From: UBA2166 sp964463965
Lineage (GTDB): Bacteria; Nitrospirota; Nitrospiria; Nitrospirales; UBA2166
NCBI GenBank assembly: GCA_964463965.1
Contig: CAYXED010000005.1
Coordinates: forward strand, 112,775 to 176,774
DNA length: 64,000 nucleotides
Direction of reading: 5' to 3'
In this document: piece after piece, positions 9,279-18,461 of the stretch
How positions within the stretch are numbered: position 1 is the first letter of the stretch
Layout of the letters: each line of letters opens with the position of its first letter
Notes under the pieces: model-generated
Database searches by the model: none
What the model was told of the DNA's origin: nothing
What the model saw: only the letters and a program-made list of their open reading frames with translations
Made by a program: the position numbers and the translations under genes

Positions 9279-10709
9279 GTGAGCATATATAGTCGGCATA
9301 GGGAATTTGATCTTAGGCATGCTGTGGCCTTTTCAGTAATCGGGCACAGTGTTGTCTTAGTCCTATTGTTTTTGTCACCTCGGTGGTTTCCTATTCCCGA
9401 TACCTCTGCTGCAGTGATGGACACCATAGAAATAGAACTGTTGGCAACTGCCGTTGCCAATGATTCTCGTCAAAAGGCTGTGGTGGCAAAAGCTGCGCCG
9501 ACGAGGCCAGTTCCGAAACCTAAGGCTGTGGTGGCAAAAGCTGCGCCTGCGCCTGTACTGCAAGAAGTAAAGGTATTTGACGCTTTGGAGGTTGCTATGG
9601 CTATTCCAGCTCCGATGGCTGAGGCTCCACCACTGCCTAAGGCGCCGGCGTTGCTGCAATTGCCTGAAATTCCAAATATTACTGAAGAGAAAGCTTACTC
9701 CCCTGAGGCTGTGAAGCGTGTGCAGGCAACGGTGCAGGATGCGTTAAAAGGCGTTGAAGTGCCTGAGCCACTTGAAAAGGTCGTTCCTCTGGCAAGGCTG
9801 TCTAAAATGCCGGAAGCTTCCTTGCGAAGCACTAATTCTCAAAAAACGTCGCAGAAAAAAACACAAGAACTAGGACGTGTTCAGGCAACGGTGCGGGACG
9901 CATTAAAGGGCGTTCAAGTACCAGAGCCGCTTCCCAAAGTTACGCCTTTGGTGAAACTAACTGAGATGCCTAAGGTTGCCTCAGAAATTACCCAATCAGT
10001 GCAGGAATTAGAAAGCATTGCTTCCAATGTTCAAGAAGTTCTTGATCGTGTAAAGATGCCAGCTCCTTTGGATCCCACTGCTTCAATTCCGCCTCTTCAA
10101 AAACTAGCCGAGGCTCCTAAGGATGTTGCTGTGGGTAAGCCCTTGGAGTTTGTGCAGGCGAAAGAGCAGTTGCAGGCAACTGTCACGAGAGCTTTGGAGC
10201 AGGTTAACCTTCCTGAGCCTTTGAATGACTTGGAGTCGCTTGATATTGCTGTTATTACCCCTCAGAGTTTATCGAAGTCGTCTTCCCTTCACTCTGAACT
10301 CAAGGTGATTCGCGAGCAGAATGAGGTGGAGTTTGATGGGGGTGTTATAGGACAGAAGACTGTTGCTGCACAAAAGCCATCTGATTTTCAGGTATTAGCC
10401 GAGCAAAGTCGATTCAATAAGGTGCTTGCAGAATATCAGAGGCGTGTAAACAATGTTATTACCAGCAATTGGCATTGGCAGGGAGATAATTTAGTGGAGC
10501 TGCGCGTTGGTTTGCGCTTTCGAATTTTTCGAGATGGACGGACGGCAGCAGTCAAAGTATCGGAATCGTCTGGTAACTCTGTTTTTGATAGGGCCGCGAT
10601 CCGTGCAGTGAAGCAAGTAAAACGGTTGCCGCCATTTCCCAAGGATATTAAAAAAGATCATTTAGATGTTGAGATGGGGTTTTCCAAGCTGAGGGCAAAA
10701 CCATCATAG
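9279..10709 (+). CDS. tolA: TolA/TonB-family energy transducer with internal repeats
   Basis: Links the TolQR motor to TolB and Pal across the periplasm. I choose the GTG at 9279, preceded by GGGAAG; a TTG at 9261 is also in frame. One membrane span lies near residue 20 (AVAFSVIGHSVVLVLLFLS). A long Pro/Ala/Lys-rich periplasmic stretch contains four imperfect copies of a VQATVxDALKGVxVPEPL unit. The C-terminal domain (NKVLAEYQRRVNNVITSNWHW to the end) has the TolA/TonB fold, with SSGNSVFDRAAIRAVKQV near the end. Compared with E. coli TolA, the Lys/Ala helix is replaced by the Pro-rich repeat array. Confidence 0.85.
   Translation: MSIYSRHREFDLRHAVAFSVIGHSVVLVLLFLSPRWFPIPDTSAAVMDTIEIELLATAVANDSRQKAVVAKAAPTRPVPKPKAVVAKAAPAPVLQEVKVFDALEVAMAIPAPMAEAPPLPKAPALLQLPEIPNITEEKAYSPEAVKRVQATVQDALKGVEVPEPLEKVVPLARLSKMPEASLRSTNSQKTSQKKTQELGRVQATVRDALKGVQVPEPLPKVTPLVKLTEMPKVASEITQSVQELESIASNVQEVLDRVKMPAPLDPTASIPPLQKLAEAPKDVAVGKPLEFVQAKEQLQATVTRALEQVNLPEPLNDLESLDIAVITPQSLSKSSSLHSELKVIREQNEVEFDGGVIGQKTVAAQKPSDFQVLAEQSRFNKVLAEYQRRVNNVITSNWHWQGDNLVELRVGLRFRIFRDGRTAAVKVSESSGNSVFDRAAIRAVKQVKRLPPFPKDIKKDHLDVEMGFSKLRAKPS
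9717..10235 (+). repeat. Four imperfect repeats inside the TolA-like gene
   Basis: Units begin at about 9717, 9876, 10019 and 10171. Copies 1 and 2 are closest (RVQATVQDALKGVEVPEPL against RVQATVRDALKGVQVPEPL, 53 residues apart). Copies 3 and 4 keep the VPxPL/MPAPL/LPEPL end and the following PxLxKLxExPK. Spacing is irregular and copies have diverged, so the duplication is not recent. Confidence 0.8.
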
Positions 10710-10716
10710 GTGAGGT

Positions 10717-12096
10717 ATGCAACAGAAATATGTAAGAAATAGAGGTATCCTGCCCACCGGCCATATTCTTTTGTTGGCGCTATGGTTTTGTTTTGGATGG
10801 GTAGGTTCAAATCTGGTGTTCACAGAAAAAACCTTTGCAGCAGACCTGTTTATTGAAACTTCACGTATGAATTTTGAGCCAATTCCAGTTGCTGTGTTTC
10901 CATTTCGTGTTGATGGACTCCCGGAAGGGTTTGGGTATTTTCCTGAGGAAGTTGTCAAGGCTGATCTTCATCGTTCCCAGCTCTTTGATGTTAGGCAGAT
11001 CGATGATATGGAGAATTTGAGAAGGAAAACTCCACAGCGTAGTCTCATTCAGCGGGTTTCAAATGCTGGAGTGCATGTATCTTTGTGGGGTAAAATTGAA
11101 CGCCAAGTAGACCAAAGTACTCGAAAAGAGCAATTTGTTTTGCATGCATTTTTGTTTGAAGGAGAAGCTGGACGCAAGGTTTTGCGAAAAAAATACACAG
11201 GCAGCAAAAAACTCGTTCGTAAGATGATTCACCGTTTGTCAAATATGATTATTGAACGATATACAGGCGAAAGAGGTATAGCTGGGACACAGATTGCGTT
11301 TGTTGCAGAGACCAATGGCGGAAGTAAGCAGCTGCGCGTGATGGGTTATGATGGATATCGTCCTCAGCCTATAACAGATAATACGGCGCCATTGAATTTG
11401 TTTCCGAGATGGTCACCAAAAAATCATTTTCTTGCCTTTACGTCTTATCTTGATGATAACCCTGATATACATGTACTTGATTTAAAAACTGGTAAGACCA
11501 AAAACGTTGTTGCTTATGAGGGGGCCAATATTACTCCATCATGGTCACCTGATGGAAAGCAGCTTGCGTTTGCATCAAGTTTTGACGGTGATTCTGAAAT
11601 CTATACGATTCAAGCTGATGATGGTTCAAGGCTTCAGCAGCTTACTGTTAATGGTTCAGCGAGTGACTTCGCGCCAACTTGGTCTCCTTCTGGAATGGAA
11701 ATTGCGTTTTCTTCCGATAGAGGAAACTCTCTGCAGATTTACGTAATGGATGCTGATGGGTCTAATGTTAGGAGATTGACTTACGATGGGAGGTATAATA
11801 CGGCGCCGGCTTGGTCTCCCGACGGTTTTTGGATTGCGTACACTTGCCGAAAGAAACGTGGGCGATTGCAAATTTGTCGTGTGTCACCTGATGGACGTAA
11901 TCCTGTTCAGGTGACAGATGGCCCGGGTGATCACGAATCCCCATCTTGGTCTCCGGATAGCCGTCATATTGTTTTTAGTTTGACTTCAAGGGGGCAGAGT
12001 CATATTCATTCTGTTTATCGTGATGGAAGGGGTTTAGAACAATTGACTAGGGGGTCCTACCGAGCCTCAAGTCCTAGTTGGGGGGCGTGGAAATGA
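10717..12096 (+). CDS. tolB: Tol-Pal system beta-propeller protein TolB
   Basis: Periplasmic TolB binds Pal and TolA during outer-membrane invagination. It is 459 residues with a signal sequence in the first 40 residues. The N-terminal alpha/beta domain includes IPVAVFPFRVDG. From about residue 190 come five to six WD/TolB-type blades with the signature SPDGKQLAFASSFDGDSEIY, SPSGMEIAFSSDRGNSLQIYVMDADG, SPDGFWIAYT and SPDSRHIVFS. Ribosome site AGGTGAGGT lies directly before the ATG. It begins 7 bp after tolA. Confidence 0.95.
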   Translation: MQQKYVRNRGILPTGHILLLALWFCFGWVGSNLVFTEKTFAADLFIETSRMNFEPIPVAVFPFRVDGLPEGFGYFPEEVVKADLHRSQLFDVRQIDDMENLRRKTPQRSLIQRVSNAGVHVSLWGKIERQVDQSTRKEQFVLHAFLFEGEAGRKVLRKKYTGSKKLVRKMIHRLSNMIIERYTGERGIAGTQIAFVAETNGGSKQLRVMGYDGYRPQPITDNTAPLNLFPRWSPKNHFLAFTSYLDDNPDIHVLDLKTGKTKNVVAYEGANITPSWSPDGKQLAFASSFDGDSEIYTIQADDGSRLQQLTVNGSASDFAPTWSPSGMEIAFSSDRGNSLQIYVMDADGSNVRRLTYDGRYNTAPAWSPDGFWIAYTCRKKRGRLQICRVSPDGRNPVQVTDGPGDHESPSWSPDSRHIVFSLTSRGQSHIHSVYRDGRGLEQLTRGSYRASSPSWGAWK

Positions 12097-12148
12097 AATT
12101 GAGTGAGTGGTTAGTTGCCCTGACTTAAACAGAAGCCAATAATATTTG

Positions 12149-12162
12149 TGATATTAATATCA
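12149..12162. repeat. 14-bp perfect palindrome upstream of pal
   Basis: TGATATTAATATCA lies in the 88-bp gap between tolB and pal, 22 bp before the pal start. It is followed by a good ribosome site (AAAGGAG, 12171-12177). It could be a small operator or a weak hairpin; nothing in the sequence decides. Confidence 0.4.
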
Positions 12163-12184
12163 TTCATACAAAAGGAGCTTTTTT

Positions 12185-13231
12185 ATGAGCGCGCATAAAG
12201 TAAGACATTGTAGAGATTATGTGGTCGTACTATTTATGTTTGCAATGCTTTCTGGCTGGGCTGGGTGTTCTACTGTCAAGGGACTAACGGCTACTGTTCC
12301 TGAGGGAGGTACTGCTGGTCAACAAGAACAAGAAGGTGCAGACTCTTCGCTCTCTGAAGCGGGTGGGGAAGGTGTTAAAACGATTGAAGCAATTGGCGTG
12401 ATTGAAAGTGCAGAAGCAGACCGCTTGGAAGTTGCCATTGGGGATGATGGAGATATTGAAGAAGTTGAGATAGAGATACTAAGTGACCCGGATGGGAGTA
12501 TGGGTTCAGGAGGTGTAATGGCTCGCATTGCACCAAAAGATCTTGAGTTTGTACTTGGGAACCAGATGGGTGCTTCTTCGGGATCTGCAGGAGAGGAAGA
12601 AATTCGTATTGTCCCCTTTGTTCCTGATGGTAGTTCGCATTCTTCAGGAACCGTAGACATTATTGGTGGGGATGTCGATGTTCCGGAGGGAGCTCCTGGA
12701 GCCAGTGATTTTGTTATAGTAGGGGCTAAAAAAGCAGGCAGTGCAGGCGAGGATGGGGCTAAAAAAGCAGGCAGTGCAGGCGAGGATGGGGCTAGTCAGG
12801 TGTCTGAGCCTCTTGTATTTGCCAGTGTTCAGCCTGATGACGTAGTAGCGTCTTCTGCCCTTGAACCTATTGCGTCTCCTGGAGAGTCGTTTTTTGTCAG
12901 GGAAGGCTTTGAAAACATCTACTTTGATTTTGATCAATGGGCGATTCCTAAGTCAATGTACACGCGGTTGTCCGAACACGCAGATTGGTTAAAAGCTCAC
13001 CCTGAGACGGAGATACGTATTGAGGGGCATTGTGATGTTCGAGGGAGTCGTGAGTATAATGTGGTCCTCGGAGAGAAACGTGCTCGTTCTGTGAAAAGCT
13101 TTCTTGTTGATTTAGGTGTTCCGGAAGCGCGTATTTCTTTGCTGAGTTTTGGGAAAGAAAGACTCTCATGCCTGCAGAGTGCTGAATCTTGTCATCAGGA
13201 AAATCGAAGAGCACAGGTGGTGCTAAAATAA
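12185..13231 (+). CDS. pal: Peptidoglycan-associated lipoprotein (Pal), long-linker form
   Basis: Outer-membrane lipoprotein that binds peptidoglycan and TolB. It is 348 residues, about twice the usual Pal. The N-terminal signal ends at SGWAGC, a loose lipobox. Residues about 30-230 are an acidic Gly/Ser-rich linker containing an exact 11-residue tandem repeat. The C-terminal OmpA-like domain (ENIYFDFDQWAIPKSM, IEGHCDVRGSREYNVVLGEKRA, RISLLSFGKERL) has the Asp and Arg that bind diaminopimelate. Follows tolB; a second Pal-like gene comes next. Confidence 0.9.
   Translation: MSAHKVRHCRDYVVVLFMFAMLSGWAGCSTVKGLTATVPEGGTAGQQEQEGADSSLSEAGGEGVKTIEAIGVIESAEADRLEVAIGDDGDIEEVEIEILSDPDGSMGSGGVMARIAPKDLEFVLGNQMGASSGSAGEEEIRIVPFVPDGSSHSSGTVDIIGGDVDVPEGAPGASDFVIVGAKKAGSAGEDGAKKAGSAGEDGASQVSEPLVFASVQPDDVVASSALEPIASPGESFFVREGFENIYFDFDQWAIPKSMYTRLSEHADWLKAHPETEIRIEGHCDVRGSREYNVVLGEKRARSVKSFLVDLGVPEARISLLSFGKERLSCLQSAESCHQENRRAQVVLK
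12722..12794 (+). repeat. 33-bp exact tandem repeat in pal linker
   Basis: A 33-bp unit occurs twice without mismatch (12722-12754, 12755-12787) and its first 7 bases recur at 12788-12794. It encodes GAKKAGSAGED twice. Length is a multiple of three, so copy-number change keeps the frame. This is a candidate variable site. Confidence 0.95.
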
Positions 13232-13302
13232 ATTGATGGGCTCATTTTTTGGTATTACAGCGAAAATAGGTTTCTCTGGAACGAAATGAAAATAGTGGGG
13301 AT

Positions 13303-13935
13303 GTGTGTATGATGCGCGCGGCGATACTGTTTTTTGTTTTTTCTGCCGGCTTAGGGTGCTCGTTGCTTACAGGTGACATGAAACCCAATACTCCTGCTGG
13401 AGACAGGTGGGCGTATGGTGAGGAGGAAGTGACTCAGGAATCTGGTGAGCTAGAAAGTGACTCTATTGAAGGGTACAGTGATATAACTCAGTTGGAGGAT
13501 GAACGAGTTACTGACTCGTTCATAGTTCTTGGAGGTGAAACCCCTGCTTCTTTTTCTAGAAAGCGTGAGAGGAAAATCCTAGCTGCTGAGGTACAGAAAA
13601 AACAGCATCGTTTTGAGGCGATCTATTTCGATTTTGATCGTCGAAAACCTCGAACTGAAATGTTGAGGAAATTACATGTGCAAGCGACATGGCTGAAAGC
13701 TCATCCTGATGTTGCAGTACAGGTTGCTGGACATTGTGATGCACGCGGGAGCCGTGAATATAATATGGTGCTTGGTGAGAAGCGCGCGACTTGGATTAAG
13801 AATTATTTTCGAAAACAAGGTATAAGCGGAGACCGTGTATCTATTATAAGTTATGGGAAAGAAAGGCCAAGGTGCCTTAAGGTATCAGAGAATTGCCACG
13901 CTGCGAATAGGCGCGCAAATATCACCATACAGTGA
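13303..13935 (+). CDS. Second Pal-like OmpA-domain lipoprotein
   Basis: 210 residues. A short signal with SAGLGC (loose lipobox) is followed by an acidic linker and an OmpA-like domain (EAIYFDFDRRKPRTEM, VAGHCDARGSREYNMVLGEKRA, RVSIISYGKERP). The domain is strongly similar to that of the preceding Pal, so this is a tandem paralogue. The GTG at 13303 has in-frame ATGs at 13309 and 13312, with AGTGGGG just upstream favouring one of them. It may give a second peptidoglycan anchor for TolB or a specialised variant. Confidence 0.85.
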   Translation: MCMMRAAILFFVFSAGLGCSLLTGDMKPNTPAGDRWAYGEEEVTQESGELESDSIEGYSDITQLEDERVTDSFIVLGGETPASFSRKRERKILAAEVQKKQHRFEAIYFDFDRRKPRTEMLRKLHVQATWLKAHPDVAVQVAGHCDARGSREYNMVLGEKRATWIKNYFRKQGISGDRVSIISYGKERPRCLKVSENCHAANRRANITIQ

Positions 13936-14094
13936 TACCTGGGTTTGAGAATTCCAAAGCATATATATAGTCATCATGCTTGAGGGGGCTTGTGATCAAC
14001 TCAGAAGCATGCCGTGTGTTTTCAACTGCTTGCCAAGGGGTTTTTGCGGATCCGATCACTCCGTTTTATAAACGCGCTTAACTGGGAGGCTACA

Positions 14095-15624
14095 ATGCAG
14101 TCTCCAAATCGGTATTCACAAGTCTGTATGATTAATGATAAATCGTTTATTCATTGTTGTTTCACAACTCTTTTCGTAGTTACTGTTTTTAGTCAAGGGT
14201 GTGCGGCACGGCCAGACCTTGTCAAACTTCAACAAGAAGTAAAACAGGAAAAACACGAGCAGGCTAAGGACTCCGGTGAGTTGCGTGAGGAAATTGATCG
14301 CTTGATGGACTTTCAGTCTGAATTGGTCAAAAAACAGCAGGTCTTATCAAGGCAACAGAAGGAAGTGATGCTGCTGTATCAATCCACTGATACTTCGTTA
14401 CGTAAGGAATTATCTGAAGTGAGGGCTTTGGTTGCACAGCTTCGAGTTTCTCTTGTAAATATTAGGGAGACTGGTGTTGGACGTGTTCTTGGAAACACGG
14501 AAAACAATCAAAGGTCCATTGAAGAGTTAGGACAGCAACTTACTGCGATGGAAGGTAAGTTTCGTCGTGAAGATGCGCGACTGCAGAAGCTATCCGATGA
14601 CGAGAAAATAATTGTAAGTCAGCATGGAGAAAGCATTAAAGACCTGCAGAAAAAAGTGTTAATGGAATCAGAAAACTTGACTGATTTCTCCAGCAAACTC
14701 GCTACCAGTATTGATGATCTAACTAGGCAGAGTGAGTTTATTGAAACACGTACTACTAGACAGTATGAACAACAAAAATTGAATATGGAAAAATTGGCAG
14801 ACAAGGTTGAAGCCAATCGTAGTAGTCTTACAGGGTTTACTGTTACGGTAACTGATCTCAATGAAAAACTATCAGCGCAAGTGTTTGAGCAGGTACAGAA
14901 GCAAGTTGGGCGTATAGAGGGGTTTGGGGCCCAGGTTCAGCGAATGCAGAGCTGGGTTGAAACGCGTACTGGGGAATTAGCTGAGCAGGATGCGGAGAAT
15001 ATGGCGATGACGGCCCATCGTTTAGGGGAGCTACGGACCAGCCTGAAGAGCTTTGAAGATGCGTTGGGAAACATTGGGGAAGAATTATCGACGCAACTGC
15101 TGGAAGAACGTGGAGTGCAGGATGAGCAGGCAAAGGAGTTGACGGCCCAGGTTCAGCGAATGCAGAGCTGGGTTGAAACGCGTACTGGGGAATTAGCTNN
15201 NNNNNNNNNNNNNNNNNNNNNNNNNNNNNNNNNNNNNNNNNNNNNNNNNNNNNNNNNNNNNNNNNNNNNNNNNNNNNNNNNNNNNNNNNNNNNNNNNNCG
15301 TTGGGAAACATTGGGGAAGAATTATCGACGCAACTGCTGGAAGAACGTGGAGTACAGGATGAGCAGATTATTGTCTTGGTGAATCAAGTGCAACAGTTAC
15401 AAGGTTGGGTGGAAAGCCGAGCAAAAATGTTAGAGGAGAAACAGGCAGTTGATAGTGCAGCCGCTGTAGCTCAGCTTGAGAAGTTGAGAACTAGCTTAAC
15501 TGGATTTGAAAAGGCAATTGTTAGGTTGGGTGAAGGTGTCACGACGTTGACTAGCAACCAGAAGGTGCTGAAGAAATCAATTGAGAAAGACCTCACTCAA
15601 AAGGACAAGAAAACCTCAAAGTAG
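14095..15624 (+). CDS. Long coiled-coil lipoprotein-like protein with 72-residue repeats (interrupted by assembly gap)
   Basis: I recognise no family. The ATG at 14095 has a strong GGGAGG site 5 bp upstream. The first 35 residues form an export signal ending VFSQGCAARPD, a probable lipid-attachment Cys. The rest is nearly all charged heptad-like helix. A 72-residue unit (from AQVQRMQSWVETRTGELA through ALGNIGEELSTQLLEERGVQDEQ) is present once in full, and a second copy is broken by 100 N. The reading frame is the same on both sides of the gap. Position between pal2 and cpoB suggests a periplasmic spacer or Tol-associated protein (inference). Confidence 0.75.
   Translation: MQSPNRYSQVCMINDKSFIHCCFTTLFVVTVFSQGCAARPDLVKLQQEVKQEKHEQAKDSGELREEIDRLMDFQSELVKKQQVLSRQQKEVMLLYQSTDTSLRKELSEVRALVAQLRVSLVNIRETGVGRVLGNTENNQRSIEELGQQLTAMEGKFRREDARLQKLSDDEKIIVSQHGESIKDLQKKVLMESENLTDFSSKLATSIDDLTRQSEFIETRTTRQYEQQKLNMEKLADKVEANRSSLTGFTVTVTDLNEKLSAQVFEQVQKQVGRIEGFGAQVQRMQSWVETRTGELAEQDAENMAMTAHRLGELRTSLKSFEDALGNIGEELSTQLLEERGVQDEQAKELTAQVQRMQSWVETRTGELAXXXXXXXXXXXXXXXXXXXXXXXXXXXXXXXXXXLGNIGEELSTQLLEERGVQDEQIIVLVNQVQQLQGWVESRAKMLEEKQAVDSAAAVAQLEKLRTSLTGFEKAIVRLGEGVTTLTSNQKVLKKSIEKDLTQKDKKTSK
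15199..15298. other. 100-base assembly gap inside a tandem repeat
   Basis: Exactly 100 N. The flanks match the preceding repeat copy at an offset of 216 bp on the left. By alignment to that copy the missing piece should be 79 bases, or 79 plus a multiple of 216. The 100-N length looks like a placeholder. Confidence 0.9.
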
Positions 15625-15685
15625 ACTTGCGCGTGTTTTCACTATTTGTCCAAATATAACCACCTCAATCTGAATACGGAAAAGA

Positions 15686-16627
15686 ATGATTATCTCATTG
15701 AGAGTTTCTGCTAGCGAGAGCCGCGTTGTGACCGGAAAGTATGTTTTTCTAAAGATGCCTTTTATGTTAGTGACTCTAGGTGTCCTCTTGTCCCAAATTA
15801 GCTGTGCGACCACTCCAGATTTTGTTGATTTGAAGGAAGAAGTAAAATATATACACAAACAGCAAAGCACTCTAAAAGCACAGTTTTCAGAACTTCAAGA
15901 GATTATCAGAGTGTTTGTGGAGGAACAAAAAAAAGAGGTTCCGGAATACCTGGGTGCCCGATTAGATGAATTAAATACGACGTTCGAAGAGATGGTAGAG
16001 ACGCAGGCTGAGTTGGATATAAGGGTATCTAATTTGCGAGAGGGTATGCCCGTAATACAATCAAAGCCCTCTGCTATTTTTCAGGGGGTAGATGATTCTT
16101 CGCGGAGTGGTAAGGTTTCAAAAAGTTCTAAAGCAGAGGCTGGTTCTCAAAAATTGACTTCACCGTGCCTGGCATCAGCCATGCCTGTCGTGGAACCTGA
16201 TATTCAGGTTCCCATTGCTATGCAGGATACAGCAGAGGCAGAAACATCGATGTCCCCTCAAGAGGCCTTTGAGATTGCATATCAGGATTATCAAGTGGGT
16301 CTCTATGATAGTGCGATTGAAGGTTTTAAGCGATTTAAAATAAAATTTCCTGGAACTACTGAAGCGGTTTCTATCCAATATCTTCTTGGAACTGCATATT
16401 TTAGAAAGGGAGATTGCGTAAATGCCATTGTCGCATATGAGACTATGATTGATAGATTTCCTCACAATACGAAGAGTGCCCTGGCCCTTTGGAAACTATC
16501 TAGCCTCTATGATGCAGCGGGTAATAATTCTAAGGCAAGGGCAGTTTTGCTTCAGTTAATTGATAGGCATCCCAAAACCAAAGAGGCAAAGCTTGCAAGG
16601 CGGAAGTTGCCTGATCTTAGCCAATGA
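15686..16627 (+). CDS. cpoB: CpoB/YbgF-type Tol-associated TPR protein
   Basis: Coordinates peptidoglycan synthesis with Tol-driven constriction in the periplasm. It is 313 residues. An N-terminal export signal ends LLSQISCATTPD (lipoprotein-like; E. coli CpoB is soluble). A coiled coil spans about residues 55-115 and a low-complexity linker follows. C-terminal TPR units begin at PQEAFEIAYQDYQVGLYDSAIEGFKRF, continue with QYLLGTAYFRKGDCVNAIVAYE and end ALWKLSSLYDAAGNNSKARAVL. This is the YbgF domain order. It closes the tol-pal block; mutL follows 7 bp later. Confidence 0.88.
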   Translation: MIISLRVSASESRVVTGKYVFLKMPFMLVTLGVLLSQISCATTPDFVDLKEEVKYIHKQQSTLKAQFSELQEIIRVFVEEQKKEVPEYLGARLDELNTTFEEMVETQAELDIRVSNLREGMPVIQSKPSAIFQGVDDSSRSGKVSKSSKAEAGSQKLTSPCLASAMPVVEPDIQVPIAMQDTAEAETSMSPQEAFEIAYQDYQVGLYDSAIEGFKRFKIKFPGTTEAVSIQYLLGTAYFRKGDCVNAIVAYETMIDRFPHNTKSALALWKLSSLYDAAGNNSKARAVLLQLIDRHPKTKEAKLARRKLPDLSQ

Positions 16628-16634
16628 GGGTCGT

Positions 16635-18452
16635 GTGCTAACAGAACCTAAAAAAACCATTAGCGTGCTGAGTGATGAAGCAATTAGTCAGATTGCAGCT
16701 GGAGAGCTGATCGATAGGCCATGTGCAGTGGTGAAGGAGTTAATTGAAAACTCCATTGATGCTGGAAGTTCAGCTGTGACCGTTGATGTTGTCGATGGAG
16801 GTAAGCATCTTATTCGTGTTGCTGATGATGGAGAAGGAATTCCTCCAGAAGATATACGAGTGGCGTTTGAGCGTCATGCGACCAGTAAGTTGCGCACTCT
16901 CAATGATTTGTGGCATGTAAGGACAATGGGGTTTCGTGGGGAAGCTCTTCCAAGCATATCTTCCGTTTCAAAAGTTAAGATTCGCACGATGTCCAGGGGG
17001 AGAAAAGTGGGGGCAGAGCTTACTTTAACCAATGGACTCCCAGGAGTGTTGGAAGACACTGCCATGAACCAAGGGACCATTATAGAAGCAGCTGATATTT
17101 TTTTTAATGCCCCAGTTCGGAAAAAATACTTAAAAACAACCCCAACGGAATTTAGCCACATTTGTCGGATTGTACAGCATCAGGCGCTTGGAGCCCCTTC
17201 AATTCATCTCAAACTTACTCACAACGGTAAATTGGTCTCTGATTTTCCTGCAGCATTGAATATGCGTGATCGTGTCTTGCAGATTTTTGGAGAAAAAGTT
17301 GTTGATAGGAGTATTGAGATTTCAAAAACGTATGATGATGTGGAAATTTGGGGATTGTTTTGTCAACCTGAACTAGTCAAGACCTCACGTACACCACAAG
17401 AAATTATTTTGAATGGTCGATGGATAAAAAACGCTACGATTGTACATGCAGTCTATGAGTCTTACCGTATGAAAATTCCTCGAGATAGGCATCCAACTTT
17501 TATTATGACTGCAAAGGTTGATCCTATTCGCGTGGATGTAAATATTCACCCGACAAAGAGAGAGGTGAGGTTTCTAAACCAAGAAGAAATGCATCGTGCA
17601 GTTTTTCATGCACTGAAGTATGGGCTTGGCACATCACCGAACGTGGCTCAAAGCATTTCAGCTGGCCATGCAGGTTCTGTGGACCTGCAGCCCCTCAATG
17701 TTTCAGAAACATTAGAAGAGAATGGGAAGAGTGAAATCTACCAGTTGAAAACACCGTTGAGAGATGTATCTGATGCAGGGCAAAGTGTGTTGGAAATGCC
17801 TGACAGCTTAGATTCAACTGTGCACGCTTCTCTCAATATTGATTCTTGCAGTATCGAACCACTTGGGCAGTTAAATGCAACGTATGTTATTGCGCATGTT
17901 GATACTGGTTCATGGAACGGACTTCAGGTAGTTGATCAGCATACGGCACATGAACGTGTTTTGTTTGATCGCTTAGTTACCCAAGTGAGAACGAATTCGG
18001 TGTCTGCACAAGTTTTATTATTATCTCGAGTTATTGAGCTGCAACCATTTCAGGCTGTGGCGCTCAATGAGCATCTTGATGCTATACGGAATGTAGGGCT
18101 AGAGATTGAACAATTTGGAAGGAATGCGTTTCGAATCTGTTCAGTTCCGGCGTTTCTTGCGAGTGTTGATGTAGAGCAATTGTTGCAAGAAATTGTCGAG
18201 GAAATTATAGATACAGGTACATATGCGGGTTCTTCTGAAATGGAATCTCTTGATAAAAGAACATACAAGGTTCTTGCCACGATGGCGTGTCATGGAGCAG
18301 TTAAGGCAAATCAATTACTAGGCCGTGAAGAGATAAAGCATTTGGTTCATGAGTGGACTGTGATAGGTATGCCAACAACCTGCCCACATGGTAGAAGGAT
18401 TGTAATGAGTGTATCTATGGATGAGCTAAATAGAATTTTTGGGAGAGCGTAA
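16635..18452 (+). CDS. mutL: DNA mismatch repair protein MutL
   Basis: ATPase and probable endonuclease that links mismatch recognition by MutS to strand removal. It is 605 residues from the GTG at 16635, preceded by GAGGG; an upstream TTG would run into cpoB and is unlikely. N-terminal GHKL motifs: KELIENSIDAGS, ADDGEGIP, RHATSKL and MGFRGEALPSISSVSKV. The C-terminal domain has DQHTAHERVLFDRL, close to the DQHAAHERIxYE nuclease metal motif with a conservative Asp for the last Glu, and CPHGRRIVM near the end. These point to the endonuclease type of MutL. Confidence 0.95.
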   Translation: MLTEPKKTISVLSDEAISQIAAGELIDRPCAVVKELIENSIDAGSSAVTVDVVDGGKHLIRVADDGEGIPPEDIRVAFERHATSKLRTLNDLWHVRTMGFRGEALPSISSVSKVKIRTMSRGRKVGAELTLTNGLPGVLEDTAMNQGTIIEAADIFFNAPVRKKYLKTTPTEFSHICRIVQHQALGAPSIHLKLTHNGKLVSDFPAALNMRDRVLQIFGEKVVDRSIEISKTYDDVEIWGLFCQPELVKTSRTPQEIILNGRWIKNATIVHAVYESYRMKIPRDRHPTFIMTAKVDPIRVDVNIHPTKREVRFLNQEEMHRAVFHALKYGLGTSPNVAQSISAGHAGSVDLQPLNVSETLEENGKSEIYQLKTPLRDVSDAGQSVLEMPDSLDSTVHASLNIDSCSIEPLGQLNATYVIAHVDTGSWNGLQVVDQHTAHERVLFDRLVTQVRTNSVSAQVLLLSRVIELQPFQAVALNEHLDAIRNVGLEIEQFGRNAFRICSVPAFLASVDVEQLLQEIVEEIIDTGTYAGSSEMESLDKRTYKVLATMACHGAVKANQLLGREEIKHLVHEWTVIGMPTTCPHGRRIVMSVSMDELNRIFGRA

Positions 18453-18461
18453 GAGAGAATT

